From assembly GCF_900112375.1 (NCBI RefSeq), contig NZ_FOLS01000020.1:1-64000 (forward strand): a stretch of DNA of 64,000 nt. Direction: 5' to 3'. The position numbers and the translations under genes were made by a program. Positions 7,238 through 15,770 of the stretch are shown here, one piece after another (within the stretch, counting starts at the first letter, position 1; the number at the start of each line of letters is the position of its first letter). Below the pieces are notes generated by a model that was not told the DNA's origin, ran no database searches, and saw only the letters and a list, made by a program, of their open reading frames with translations. This DNA is from Pseudomonas citronellolis (GTDB taxonomy: Bacteria; Pseudomonadota; Gammaproteobacteria; Pseudomonadales; Pseudomonadaceae).

Positions 7238-7783
7238 TCATCGGGCCGGGACCTGGAACAGGTTGAGGTTGCCCTGCACGTGCAGCACGCCGTCGACGCG
7301 GGCGCTGAGCAGGTCGGTCTGCACCAGGCCGGCATCGGTGCTGCGGGCCTTGTTGGCACCGGCCAGGGTCAGGCTGACGCCGTTGAAGTTGACGTCCTTC
7401 AGGCCGACCCGCAGGACCTGGCGGTTGAAGGCCGCGCCGTCGCCGCCGAAGCCGCTGTTGATGGAGAGGATGTCCACGGTGACCTCGTCGAAACTGAAGG
7501 TCCCGCTGATGTTGTCCAGCACCAGGAAGTTGTTGCCGCTGCCCGCCGGCTGGATCGCCACCCGCGCGCCGCAGCCGCCCGGGCAACGGGTGATGCTGGG
7601 GGTCTTCTGGATGTTGACCGTGACGCCCAGGCTCAGGCCGTCCTGGCCCACCACCTGGCCAAGGTCGTCGTCCGGCAGGGTGCGCAGTTCCGCCTGGGCG
7701 AGCGTGCCGGCCAGCATCGCCAGCAGGGCGACGGCGGCGGCCCGGAGCCGGCGGCGGGGCGGAAGCAGCGGTGGAAAGCTCAT
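7238..7783 (-). CDS. Exported DUF6160-like protein (paralogue 2 of 3)
   Basis: A 181-residue protein with an Arg-rich start and hydrophobic signal segment (RLRAAAVALLAMLAGTLAQA), then ELRTLPDDDLGQVVGQDGLSL, the same motif at the same distance from the signal peptide as in its neighbours. Thereafter come repeated beta-like strands and a Cys pair (CPGGCG). It is about half the length of the others. ATG 7781-7783 follows GGAGC. It lies between the two longer paralogues with 14-43 bp gaps, implying one operon. Confidence 0.7.
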   Translation of the reverse strand: MSFPPLLPPRRRLRAAAVALLAMLAGTLAQAELRTLPDDDLGQVVGQDGLSLGVTVNIQKTPSITRCPGGCGARVAIQPAGSGNNFLVLDNISGTFSFDEVTVDILSINSGFGGDGAAFNRQVLRVGLKDVNFNGVSLTLAGANKARSTDAGLVQTDLLSARVDGVLHVQGNLNLFQVPAR

Positions 7784-7797
7784 CGTGCCGTGCTCCG

Positions 7798-8862
7798 TCA
7801 GAGGTTGTGGGAAGTGACTTTGAGGTAGTTGAAGCTCAACCCGGACAGCTCGCTGCGCCCCAGGTTGACCCCGCCGGTCGGCACCGCGCCGTAGGAGGCC
7901 CGGGTGCCGCCGATGTTCAGGTTGTCGATCACCAGGCTGGTGCGCGGCGCGTTGGCGTAGAAGTCCGCGGCGTTGGCCGCGGTCAGCATGGGCAGCTCGA
8001 AGGTGAAGTTGCCGTCGGCGGTCACCGACAGCAGCAGCGGCTGGGACTTGCCGTAGCCCAGGGCGACGCTGGCGTAGGCGTTGGTCAGGTAGACGCTGCG
8101 CGCGGCCTTCTCCGCCGCGCTGGCGCAGTTGGTGTTGCCCGCGGCGCAGGAGAGGATGTCCAGTGTCTTGGCGTAGAGGTTCAGGCGCAGTTCGCCGACC
8201 AGTTGGCTGCGCGCGCTGGAGCCCCACAGGCGCAGGTAGCTGCCGTCCATCGCCAGGTCCTGGAAGTCCAGGGCCAGCACGTCGGTGCGGGTGCCGCCAC
8301 TGACCGGCACGGTGAAGTCGAAGCGCGCGCCCAGGTCGACCTTCTCGCTGGCGCGGCTCGAACAGCCGCTGCCGGCGCCGGCGTAGCCGCTGATGCAAGG
8401 CTGCCCGGCGTTGTTGGCGATCAGCGGCGGGAAGGCCAGTTCGAGCACGTCGGCATCGCTGGGCAGGGTGTTGACCACGCGGCCGTCGGCGAGCTGGGTG
8501 GTGAGCACCGAGCCCTTGGCCAGGTTGAGCTTGAAGGGATAGGTCAGGCGGCCGATGGTCACCGGCTGCAGGTTGCTGCCGTGGTTGCTGCCGGTGGCGC
8601 CCAGGTAGAGGTTGCGCACCGCGATGGAGACGTCCTTGCCGTTGGGGTCCTTCAGCCCGGTGATGTTGGTGGTGGCCTTGCTGCCGTCGATCATGGCGTT
8701 GTCCACCACGAAGCCGATGCCGGCGCCCTGCACGTCGGACAGCTGCTCGTCGTCCAGGGCGACCATGTCGGCGCGCGCCGCCAGGGCCATCCAGGCAAGG
8801 CAGGCGCCGGTCGCCAGCGCAATGCGGGCGGGGCGCGGAAGGCTGATACGGCTGCTGGCCAT
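7798..8862 (-). CDS. Exported DUF6160-like protein (paralogue 3 of 3)
   Basis: A 354-residue protein and the first gene of the set. Signal peptide about residues 1-32 (ARIALATGACLAWMALAARA), then DMVALDDEQLSDVQGAGIGF, the family motif. The remainder is rich in Asn/Gly/Ser with strands such as FDFTVPVSGGTRTDVLALDF. Cys pairs occur at CISGYAGAGSGC and CAAGNTNC. The start ATG 8860-8862 has AAGAGGTGG upstream; an ATG at 8904 is less likely. On the minus strand AAGAACAA (8872-8879) lies directly before the ribosome site and matches the AAnAAnAA Hfq/Crc motif, so carbon catabolite control is possible. Confidence 0.7.
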   Translation of the reverse strand: MASSRISLPRPARIALATGACLAWMALAARADMVALDDEQLSDVQGAGIGFVVDNAMIDGSKATTNITGLKDPNGKDVSIAVRNLYLGATGSNHGSNLQPVTIGRLTYPFKLNLAKGSVLTTQLADGRVVNTLPSDADVLELAFPPLIANNAGQPCISGYAGAGSGCSSRASEKVDLGARFDFTVPVSGGTRTDVLALDFQDLAMDGSYLRLWGSSARSQLVGELRLNLYAKTLDILSCAAGNTNCASAAEKAARSVYLTNAYASVALGYGKSQPLLLSVTADGNFTFELPMLTAANAADFYANAPRTSLVIDNLNIGGTRASYGAVPTGGVNLGRSELSGLSFNYLKVTSHNL

Positions 8863-8871
8863 GGCCACCTC

Positions 8872-8879
8872 TTGTTCTT
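8872..8879 (-). promoter_or_regulatory. Possible Hfq/Crc (CA) motif
   Basis: AAGAACAA on the minus strand, immediately 5' of the AGAGGTGG ribosome site of the gene starting at 8862, fits the AAnAAnAA pattern bound by Hfq with Crc in pseudomonads. One short match only. Confidence 0.35.
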
Positions 8880-9022
8880 TTCTCGTTCGCCGACCAAGGG
8901 GCAAAAGCCCTGTCTGCCACTATAGGGAGTCGCCGGCCCTTGCGGCCCGACCCATAGTCGAGAATCGCCTGCTGGCAGCTGGCCGCCGTGTTACCCAAGG
9001 TCACACCGGCGTAACAGCCGCG

Positions 9023-9628
9023 TCAGCCGTGGCGGAACAGCCCGATCAGGTGCTCGGCGATGGCGCCCTTGATGGCCTCCAGGTTCAGCCGCGACTGCGC
9101 CTGCAGCTTCGCGCTGTTCAGCCGGTGCAGGTGCAGCGAGGGCATGCGCGCCTCGTACTCGCGCAGGTCGCCCTTGACCAGCACCGGCAGGAAGGGCTCG
9201 TCGCGCATGCGGTAGCGGCGGATCAGCAGCTTCAGGCCGTCCTGGAACGGCAGCTCGGCGGAACCCACAAGGCGGTGCTCGCCGGGGATCTTCAGGTACA
9301 GGCCGCTGTGGCCCATGGTCTCGCCGGGCAGGATGTGGATACCGGTGGGTTCCACGGCGTCGGCGGGGATGTCGTGGAAGGTGTCGAACCAGGCCTGCTC
9401 GTTGGGCAGGATGGTGATGCCGCCCTCCTGGCTCTCCGGGATCACGAAGCTGTAGTTGCTGTAGAGCTTCTCCACGTAGGAGGAATAGATGCACAGGCGG
9501 TTCTCGAAGCGCCTGAGGAAGTCGATGGCCTCGCTGCGGTCGGTGATGGCGTCCAGGTCCCAGTCCAGGTCGTCCTGGCGCTCCAGTTCGGCCCAGCGGG
9601 CCTTGGCGAGTGCGGCGTCGTATGTCAT
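9023..9628 (-). CDS. Conserved hypothetical protein
   Basis: A 201-residue soluble protein starting MTYDAALAKARWAELERQDD. No signal peptide, membrane segment or recognised motif. It contains an acidic N-terminal half and a mixed alpha/beta middle (HILPGETMGHSGLYLKIPGE). The start codon at 9626-9628 is preceded by GCCGCC, not a ribosome site, with the inverted repeat TTGGCTA/TAGCCAA at 9637-9658 directly upstream. It is divergent from mksB. Function not assigned. Confidence 0.65.
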   Translation of the reverse strand: MTYDAALAKARWAELERQDDLDWDLDAITDRSEAIDFLRRFENRLCIYSSYVEKLYSNYSFVIPESQEGGITILPNEQAWFDTFHDIPADAVEPTGIHILPGETMGHSGLYLKIPGEHRLVGSAELPFQDGLKLLIRRYRMRDEPFLPVLVKGDLREYEARMPSLHLHRLNSAKLQAQSRLNLEAIKGAIAEHLIGLFRHG

Positions 9629-9781
9629 GGCGGCAATTGGCTATTGGCTGTTAGCCAACTGGCAGAAAACATGCCAGGAATTTCAGGGGGTTAACGCCGC
9701 TTTTCAGGGCCTTGGCGACATCCCGCACGGCGTAAACTGCCGCGTTTCGTCACCCCTTCCGCCGCGGGCGGACCTTTGCAG

Positions 9782-9787
9782 TACAAT
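9782..9787 (+). promoter_or_regulatory. Possible -10 box of the mksBEF operon
   Basis: TACAAT at 9782-9787 is a good sigma-70 -10 match 32 bp before the mksB start. No convincing -35 hexamer is visible at the normal distance, so an activator or weak promoter is possible. Confidence 0.35.
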
Positions 9788-9819
9788 CGCCCCCTTTACC
9801 CGTCAACAGCGGCTACCCG

Positions 9820-11097
9820 ATGATCGACCCCCGACGCGTACTGCGCGCCCTCGCCGAACACTGGGCCCTGCTCGAACCGCTCTGCGAGCGCTTCGACAGC
9901 GGCACCCTGGCCCTGGCGGAGCTGCGCCTGCAACTCACGGCGCAGCTGCCCGAAGGCAGCCCGGCGGACGTCACCGCCCTGCTCGACCAGTGGATCCGCC
10001 TGGACATCCTGGTGCCGGTGGCCAAGAGCCCCAACCGCTTCGAGCTGAACGCCCAGATCCACGACTTCCTCGCCTACCTGCGCCACGAGCACCGCCTGGG
10101 CCTGTGCCTGGAGATCGAGGCCTACCTGCGCCACCTGGAGCGCCTGGCCGGCTACATCCGCGACGCCTTCGAGGTGCGCGACGGCAACGACCTGGCGCGC
10201 CAGCTGCGCCTGCTCGACATGCGCGTGCGCGACGTGCTGAAGAAGCTGGCCAACGACGAACAGGCGCTGATCGCCGTGGCCGAGCGGGCCAAGACCAGCG
10301 ACCGGCAGATTCCCCTGCGCCAGCGCTACGCCGAGGTCCTGGCGACCTGGGACGAGTACGTCGAGCCGATGATCCAGCTGGTCTCCGCCGACGGCGCCTT
10401 CGAACAGGGCGTGCGCCGCGTCGAGCAGGTGCTGCTGCGCCTGCTGGGCGAACAGCAGCGTCTCGGCCAACTGGTGGACGACGACCAGCTGCTGCGCACC
10501 CACGCGCGCATCCTGGAGATGCAGACCACCGCCCAGCTCACCCTGCGCCGCGCCCGCGAACTGCTGCTGCCGCTGCGCGAGGAAGCCCGCCGGCACAACG
10601 CGATCACTCGCGGCGCCGCGCTGGCCCTGTCGGTGATCCGCCGCAAGGGCATCGACGCCGTGCCCCAGGCCTCCCTGCCGCTGTTCACCCGGCCGCAGAG
10701 CACCTTCCTCGGCAGCGCCTCGCAGGTGGAAAGCTACGTCTTCGCCCTGGCCCGCTTCGAGCCCAAGCCCGCGCACTTCCCCAAGGCGACCGGCAAGCGC
10801 GGCGGCGACGGCCCGCGCAACGCGCCACGCACCGCGCGGGAGATGCTCGAGCGCTGCCAGGCCGCCCTGCCGCTGCCGGACCTGATGGTCTGGCTGCTGC
10901 AGCAGGAGCCCGAGGGCGCCACCGACGAGCTGCTCTACTGGTTCTCGCGCCTGTCGCGCGACGGCCGCTTCCAGCGCGAGCGCCTGGAGCGCCGCGACTA
11001 CGATACCGCCCAGCACAGCGTCAGCCTGTGCTCCTTCGCCCTGCTCGCCGCCCCGAGCGGCAAGGCCGACAAAGCGAGCGAACCCCATGCAAATTAA
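9820..11097 (+). CDS. mksB: Condensin subunit MksB (kleisin)
   Basis: A 425-residue kleisin-like subunit of the MksBEF (MukBEF-like) condensin, which compacts and segregates chromosomes by DNA loop formation. It opens MIDPRRVLRALAEHWALLEPLCERF, a winged-helix region, followed by long helices in the middle (about residues 100-260) and a C-terminal helical domain. Identification rests on operon context: the next genes encode MksE and the SMC-like ATPase MksF. The 3' end overlaps mksE by 11 bp, implying coupling. No good ribosome site precedes the ATG. Locus naming differs between publications for the B/F subunits; here the SMC ATPase is called MksF by its length and Walker motifs in this naming. 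Confidence 0.8.
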   Translation: MIDPRRVLRALAEHWALLEPLCERFDSGTLALAELRLQLTAQLPEGSPADVTALLDQWIRLDILVPVAKSPNRFELNAQIHDFLAYLRHEHRLGLCLEIEAYLRHLERLAGYIRDAFEVRDGNDLARQLRLLDMRVRDVLKKLANDEQALIAVAERAKTSDRQIPLRQRYAEVLATWDEYVEPMIQLVSADGAFEQGVRRVEQVLLRLLGEQQRLGQLVDDDQLLRTHARILEMQTTAQLTLRRARELLLPLREEARRHNAITRGAALALSVIRRKGIDAVPQASLPLFTRPQSTFLGSASQVESYVFALARFEPKPAHFPKATGKRGGDGPRNAPRTAREMLERCQAALPLPDLMVWLLQQEPEGATDELLYWFSRLSRDGRFQRERLERRDYDTAQHSVSLCSFALLAAPSGKADKASEPHAN

Positions 11098-11806
11098 TCT
11101 TTCCGAACTGACCCAGCTCGGGCCGATCTTCCGCGAGCTGTTCAAGGGCTTCCACATCAGCCGCCGCGACCCCGAGCTGTACAGCCAGCTGTCCAACCAG
11201 CAGGACCAGTACCGCGCGCTGTTCCGCTCGCTGGGCTTCGAGCTGGTCTGCGACACCCGCGGCTTCTACTACTTCGTCCCCGAGCAGATCGGCGCCCAGG
11301 TCAACAAGACCGCCCAGCGCCTGGCGCTGTTCACCTTCATCCTGGTGGAGCACCTGGCCGACCAGGGCCGCGACCCGCTGGCCGTGCTCGACGGCGGCAG
11401 CATCGGCCGCGACGAGCTGCCGCCGCTGCTGGAGAAGTACCGCGACCTGTTCCTGCAGGCCGAGGTGACCACCCAGGAGGAACTGGAAGAGAAGGTCATG
11501 CGCCGGATGACCCAGCTCGGCTTCGCCGCCGAGGACAACGGCGTGTACCGCTTCCTGCCGCCGATGCACCGCTTCCTCGACGTCTGCCTGTCGGTGCAGC
11601 AGGACCGCGACCTGGCCGCCAGCCTGCACGCCAAGGACCTGGCCTACGTCGCCCCGGCCCTGGCCGAGGAAGACGAGGAGCCGATCGTCAGCCTGGAAGA
11701 ACCCGCCGAGCCGGCCGCGCCGCTCATTGAAGAAGTGGAAAGTGAGGAAGACGCCCTCGCCCGCGCCATCGCCGAAGAACAAGCCGACATGGAGGCCCAG
11801 GCATGA
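11087..11806 (+). CDS. mksE: Condensin subunit MksE
   Basis: A 239-residue MukE/MksE-type accessory subunit. Two winged-helix-like domains are suggested (residues 1-90 with LTQLGPIFRELFKGFHISRRD, and about 120-190 with EELEEKVMRRMTQLGFAAEDNGVYRFL), then an acidic Glu-rich tail (about 195-239). It starts inside mksB and its last codons overlap the mksF start in an ATGA junction, so stoichiometric co-translation is likely. It bridges the kleisin and the ATPase heads. Confidence 0.85.
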   Translation: MQINLSELTQLGPIFRELFKGFHISRRDPELYSQLSNQQDQYRALFRSLGFELVCDTRGFYYFVPEQIGAQVNKTAQRLALFTFILVEHLADQGRDPLAVLDGGSIGRDELPPLLEKYRDLFLQAEVTTQEELEEKVMRRMTQLGFAAEDNGVYRFLPPMHRFLDVCLSVQQDRDLAASLHAKDLAYVAPALAEEDEEPIVSLEEPAEPAAPLIEEVESEEDALARAIAEEQADMEAQA

Positions 11807-14640
11807 CCCAGGAACGCTACGGCATTCGCCGCTTCGCCCTGCTCAACACTGCCGGCTACAGCCTCGGCGTGTTCCCCCTGGAGCAGCCGCTGTCGGTGTA
11901 CGGCGCCAACAACCTCGGCAAGTCCGCCTCGATCAACGCGCTGCAGTTCCCGATCCTGGCGCGCATGTCGGACATGAGCTTCGGCAAGTACAGCCTGGAA
12001 GCCTCGCGCAAGTTCTACTTCGCCACCGACACCAGCTACATCCTCATCGAGCTGGAACTGCCCCACGGCCGCCACGTCATCGGCTGCGGCGGGCGCGGCC
12101 CGGGCGGCGGCTTCGGCCACCAGTTCTTCGCCTACCAGGGCGAGCTGGACCTGGAGCACTACCAGAAGAACGGCACCTGCCTGCGCCTGCGCGAACTGTA
12201 CGCCAGCCTGGAGCGCGCCGGCCTGAAGGCCTACGAACTCAAGCCCGACGAGCTGCGCCGGCTGCTGGTCGGCGGCCACACCTCGGTGCCGCTGGACCTG
12301 ACGCTGATCCCGCTGCGCTCCACCAGCGAGCAGAGCCTGAAGACCTTCCGCTCGCTGTTCATCAACCTGCTGCACATGCGCGAAATCACCGCGGCCAAGC
12401 TCAAGCAGCTGTTCCTCGACGCCTTCGAGCACAGCCTGCGCTCGGGCAGCGTCGACTACATCGCCGCCTGCGAGGAAGCCTTCCGCGACGTGCGCCGCAT
12501 GGAGGGCGACTACCAGGCCCTGGTCGCCGCCGGCCCGCTGGTCGAGGCGCTGGCCAACGGCGTGCAGCAGCGCGAATTCCTGCGCGGCAAGATGCACCGC
12601 CTCTCGCCGCTGCTCGACAACCTGCTGGGCACCTGGGAAGACTACGCCGGGGCGCGCAAGGAAGAGCTGGTGATCCAGGCCGAGCACTACCGCAGCGAGC
12701 AGGACGGCCTGCAGAACGAACAGCGCGGCGGCACCGCCGAGCTGATGCGCCTGGAGCGCGAGATCAGCGAGATCCAGCGCTGGATGGGCGAGCTGGCGGT
12801 ATTGAAGAACCGCTTCGCCCTGGTCGAAGACGCCAAGGTCCTGGAGCAGCAGCTGCTCGCCGCCAAGGACGCCCACGACGAACTGGCCGGCGCCCTGGCC
12901 CACTCGCGGCAGTTCTCCAGCGAAGACCTCGACGAGCGCGTGCGCGACCTGGAGAAGCGCGTGAAGAGCGTGCGCCAGCAGCTCGAACACGCCGACAACA
13001 ACAGCTATGCGCGCCTGCGCGAGGAGTTCTCGCAGCAGGACGTGGAGCGCCTGATGCGCCTGTTCAACGGCGCGCTGTTCAGCCTGCCGCTGGGCGACAA
13101 GGGCGTGAGCCTGGACGAGGAAGGCCAGTGGGTGGGCAGCGTCGAGAAGATCCTCGACGCCTTCAAGGGCGAGCGCTTCGAAGTGCCGGGCCTTGCCATC
13201 GACCTGTCGCACATCGAGCCGCCGGCGCTGCAGGCCCTGGCCGACCGCGCCGCCCTGCGCGACCAGAAGGAGCGCCTGGAGAAGGAGCTCAAGCAGCTCA
13301 AGACGCAGCAGGCCGTGGCCGCCGACCGCAACGCCAGCAAGGCCCAGGCCGACAAGCTGTACCAGGACGTGCTCGACGCGCAGAAGGCCCTGGAAGACTT
13401 CCGCCGCAGCGAGACGCTGAGCGCCGAGGAACCGGCCAAGCTGGAAAAACTCGCGCAACTGGAAGCCACCCAGGACGAACTCAAGCGCTCGGCCGACGCC
13501 TTCACCGAGCGCGTCCAGCAGCTCTCCGCCAAGCTGCAGCTGGTGGGCCGCCAGCTGGCCGACCTGGAAGCCAAGCAGCGCACCCTCGACGACGCCCTGC
13601 GCCGCCGCCAGCTGCTGCCCGCCGACCTGCCCTTCGGCACGCCGTTCATGGAGCCGGTGGACGACTCCCTGGACAATCTGCTGCCGCTGCTCAACGACTA
13701 CCAGGACACCTGGCAGCAACTGCAGCGCATCGACGGCCAGATCGAGGCGCTGTACGCCCAGGTGCGCCTGAAGGGCGTGGCCAAGTTCGACAGCGAGGAC
13801 GACCCCGAGCGTCGCCTGCAACTGCTGATCAACGCCTACGCGCACCGCACCGACGAAGCCCTGACCCTGGCCAAGGCGCGCCGCGCAGCGGTGACCGACA
13901 TCGCCCGAACGCTGCGCAACATCCGCAGCGATTACGACAACCTCGAACACCAGCTGGCGCTGTTCAACCGCGAGATCAACAAGCGCCAGGTGTCGAACCT
14001 GCAGAGCTTCCGCATCGTGCTGGCACCGAACAAGGAAGCGCTCAAGCACATCGACCAGATCATCCACAGCGCCGGCCAGTACGAGGAAGGCGAGAACCTC
14101 TCGGTGTTCGACCTGACGCAGAGCGCCGAGCAGGATGCCAAGAACGAGGAAGCCAAGGACTATCTGTCGCGCCTGGTGGCGGCGAACAACAACCAGCTGG
14201 GCCTGAAGGACCTGTTCGAGCTGGCGTTCGAGATCACCAAGGTCGGCGGCCAGCCGATCGTCCACACCGACATCGACGGCGCCGCCTCCAACGGCACCAC
14301 CATGACCATCAAGGCGCTGACCAACATGTACCTGTTGCTGCACCTGATGGACCGCGAGCAGGCCGGGCGCATCCGCCTGCCCTACTACCTCGACGAGGCC
14401 GCCGACATCGACGAACGCAACCAGGCCGCGCTGCTGGAAACCAGCCTGCAACTGGGCTTCGTGCCGATCCTGGCGAGCGTCAAGCCGCAGGTCTCGGCGC
14501 AGGTAGCCATCGACCTGGAAGGCGGCAGCGGGCCCAACGGCATCTACATCGACGAGGCCGACTGGAAGTTCATCCGCCGCCGCGAACTGGCCGTCGACCA
14601 CCCCGCCGCCACGGCCGAGGAGGCCGCGGAACCGGCCTGA
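11803..14640 (+). CDS. mksF: SMC-like condensin ATPase of the Mks system
   Basis: A 945-residue SMC/MukB-like ATPase. Walker A is GANNLGKS at residues 34-41 (form GxxxxGKS) and Walker B lies near the C-terminus in RLPYYLDEAADIDERNQ. Between them are long heptad-rich stretches (about 280-430 and 490-650, e.g. QKERLEKELKQLKTQQAV) that would form the antiparallel coiled coil with a hinge. The last about 40 residues are Ala/Glu rich. No TOPRIM nuclease gene (mksG/jetD) follows, unlike the plasmid-defence Wadjet systems; hitA is next. So a chromosomal condensin role is favoured, as in P. aeruginosa PA4684-PA4686. Confidence 0.9.
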   Translation: MTQERYGIRRFALLNTAGYSLGVFPLEQPLSVYGANNLGKSASINALQFPILARMSDMSFGKYSLEASRKFYFATDTSYILIELELPHGRHVIGCGGRGPGGGFGHQFFAYQGELDLEHYQKNGTCLRLRELYASLERAGLKAYELKPDELRRLLVGGHTSVPLDLTLIPLRSTSEQSLKTFRSLFINLLHMREITAAKLKQLFLDAFEHSLRSGSVDYIAACEEAFRDVRRMEGDYQALVAAGPLVEALANGVQQREFLRGKMHRLSPLLDNLLGTWEDYAGARKEELVIQAEHYRSEQDGLQNEQRGGTAELMRLEREISEIQRWMGELAVLKNRFALVEDAKVLEQQLLAAKDAHDELAGALAHSRQFSSEDLDERVRDLEKRVKSVRQQLEHADNNSYARLREEFSQQDVERLMRLFNGALFSLPLGDKGVSLDEEGQWVGSVEKILDAFKGERFEVPGLAIDLSHIEPPALQALADRAALRDQKERLEKELKQLKTQQAVAADRNASKAQADKLYQDVLDAQKALEDFRRSETLSAEEPAKLEKLAQLEATQDELKRSADAFTERVQQLSAKLQLVGRQLADLEAKQRTLDDALRRRQLLPADLPFGTPFMEPVDDSLDNLLPLLNDYQDTWQQLQRIDGQIEALYAQVRLKGVAKFDSEDDPERRLQLLINAYAHRTDEALTLAKARRAAVTDIARTLRNIRSDYDNLEHQLALFNREINKRQVSNLQSFRIVLAPNKEALKHIDQIIHSAGQYEEGENLSVFDLTQSAEQDAKNEEAKDYLSRLVAANNNQLGLKDLFELAFEITKVGGQPIVHTDIDGAASNGTTMTIKALTNMYLLLHLMDREQAGRIRLPYYLDEAADIDERNQAALLETSLQLGFVPILASVKPQVSAQVAIDLEGGSGPNGIYIDEADWKFIRRRELAVDHPAATAEEAAEPA

Positions 14641-14648
14641 GCGCCCCC

Positions 14649-14671
14649 GCCGCCGGCGCGCAGCCGGCGGC
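14649..14671 (+). terminator. GC-rich hairpin after the mks operon
   Basis: A 9-bp perfect stem GCCGCCGGC/GCCGGCGGC with a 5-nt loop, 9 bp after the stop codon. No T-run follows, so it may be an mRNA-stabilising or pausing hairpin rather than a full intrinsic terminator. Confidence 0.5.
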
Positions 14672-14720
14672 GGCATTCATGAGCAAGCTATGGAGTTTGG
14701 CCGGAAAGGCCAGGTTACAT

Positions 14721-14741
14721 ATAATGGCTTGCATTCTCATT
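14721..14741 (+). promoter_or_regulatory. Fur-box-like operator upstream of hitA
   Basis: ATAATGGCTTGCATTCTCAT at 14721-14740 plus one further T matches the Fur consensus (AATGATAATCATT type): reading the other strand gives AATGAGAATGC followed by GCCATTAT. It lies 22 bp before the hitA start, where bound Fur would block transcription under iron sufficiency. Confidence 0.7.
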
Positions 14742-14762
14742 GGCGACACCACGGGAGTTTCC

Positions 14763-15770
14763 ATGTCTGTTCGTCTGCTCGCCGGCGTCAAGGGCGCTGT
14801 CCTGGCCTGCCTGCTCGGCGGCCTGTCTCTGCACGCCGCTGCCGATCCGGTCACCCTCACCCTGTACAACGGCCAGCACGCCGCCACCGGCATCGCCATC
14901 GCCAAGGCCTTCACCGACAAGACCGGCATCCCGGTCAAGATCCGCAAGGGCGGCGACGGCCAGTTGGCCAGCCAGATCACCGAGGAAGGCGCTCGCTCGC
15001 CGGCCGACGTCATCTACACCGAGGAATCGCCGCCGCTGATGCGCCTGTCCGGCGCCGGCCTGCTGGCCCCGCTGGACGCCGGCACCGTGGCCCTGGTCGA
15101 GGCGCAGAACGCCGGCGGCAAGGGCGACTGGGTGGGCATCACCGCCCGCGCCCGGGTGCTGGCCTACAACCCGAAGAAGATCGACGAGAAGGACCTGCCC
15201 AAGAGCCTGATGGACCTGTCCGACCCGCAGTGGTCCGGGCGCTTCGGCTTCGTCCCCACCAGCGGCGCCTTCCTCGAACAGGTTTCCGCGGTGATCAAGC
15301 TCAAGGGCCGCGACGCCGCCGAGGACTGGCTCACCGGCCTGAAGGCCTTCGGCGGCATCTACACCAACAACGTCACCGCCATGAAAGCCGTGGAGAACGG
15401 CGAGGTCGACATGGCGCTGATCAACAACTACTACTGGTACACCCTGAAGAAGGAGAAGGGCGAGCTGAACTCGCGCCTGTACTTCTTCGGCAACCAGGAC
15501 CCGGGCGCGCTGGTCACCGTCTCCGGCGCCGCCGTGCTCAAGTCCAGCCAGCACCCGCAGGAAGCCCAGCAGTTCGTCGCCTTCATGCTCAGCGAAGAGG
15601 GCCAGAAGGCCATCCTCAGCCAGTCCGCCGAGTACCCGCTGCGCAAGGGCATGCAGGCCGACCCACAGCTCAAGCCGTTCGCCGAGCTGAACCCGCCGCA
15701 ACTCAGCCCCGCCGACATGGGTGAGGCCAAGGACGCGCTGGACCTCGAACGCGACGTCGGCCTGAACTGA
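14763..15770 (+). CDS. hitA: Periplasmic ferric-iron-binding protein HitA/FbpA
   Basis: A 335-residue periplasmic binding protein with a signal peptide (about residues 1-27, cleavage near HAAA-DP) and mature start DPVTLTLYNGQHAATGIAIA. SPADVIYTEESPPLMRLS and ALINNYYWYTL are conserved in FbpA/HitA; the YY pair supplies the Tyr ligands for Fe3+. It delivers ferric iron to HitB. The Fur-box-like site upstream fits iron repression. Its stop codon overlaps the hitB start (TGATG). Confidence 0.92.
   Translation: MSVRLLAGVKGAVLACLLGGLSLHAAADPVTLTLYNGQHAATGIAIAKAFTDKTGIPVKIRKGGDGQLASQITEEGARSPADVIYTEESPPLMRLSGAGLLAPLDAGTVALVEAQNAGGKGDWVGITARARVLAYNPKKIDEKDLPKSLMDLSDPQWSGRFGFVPTSGAFLEQVSAVIKLKGRDAAEDWLTGLKAFGGIYTNNVTAMKAVENGEVDMALINNYYWYTLKKEKGELNSRLYFFGNQDPGALVTVSGAAVLKSSQHPQEAQQFVAFMLSEEGQKAILSQSAEYPLRKGMQADPQLKPFAELNPPQLSPADMGEAKDALDLERDVGLN

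Noticed and set aside
9820..14640. Wadjet (JetABCD) plasmid-defence system
   Set aside because: The nuclease subunit is missing next to the operon; the three genes match the condensin type.
14649..14671. Full intrinsic terminator after mksF
   Set aside because: The stem is good but no T-run follows, so it is recorded only as a hairpin of moderate confidence.
11644..14676. Open minus-strand frame of about 1,010 codons opposite mksF
   Set aside because: Antisense to a protein with intact Walker A and B motifs; the composition mirrors the coiled-coil codons of mksF.
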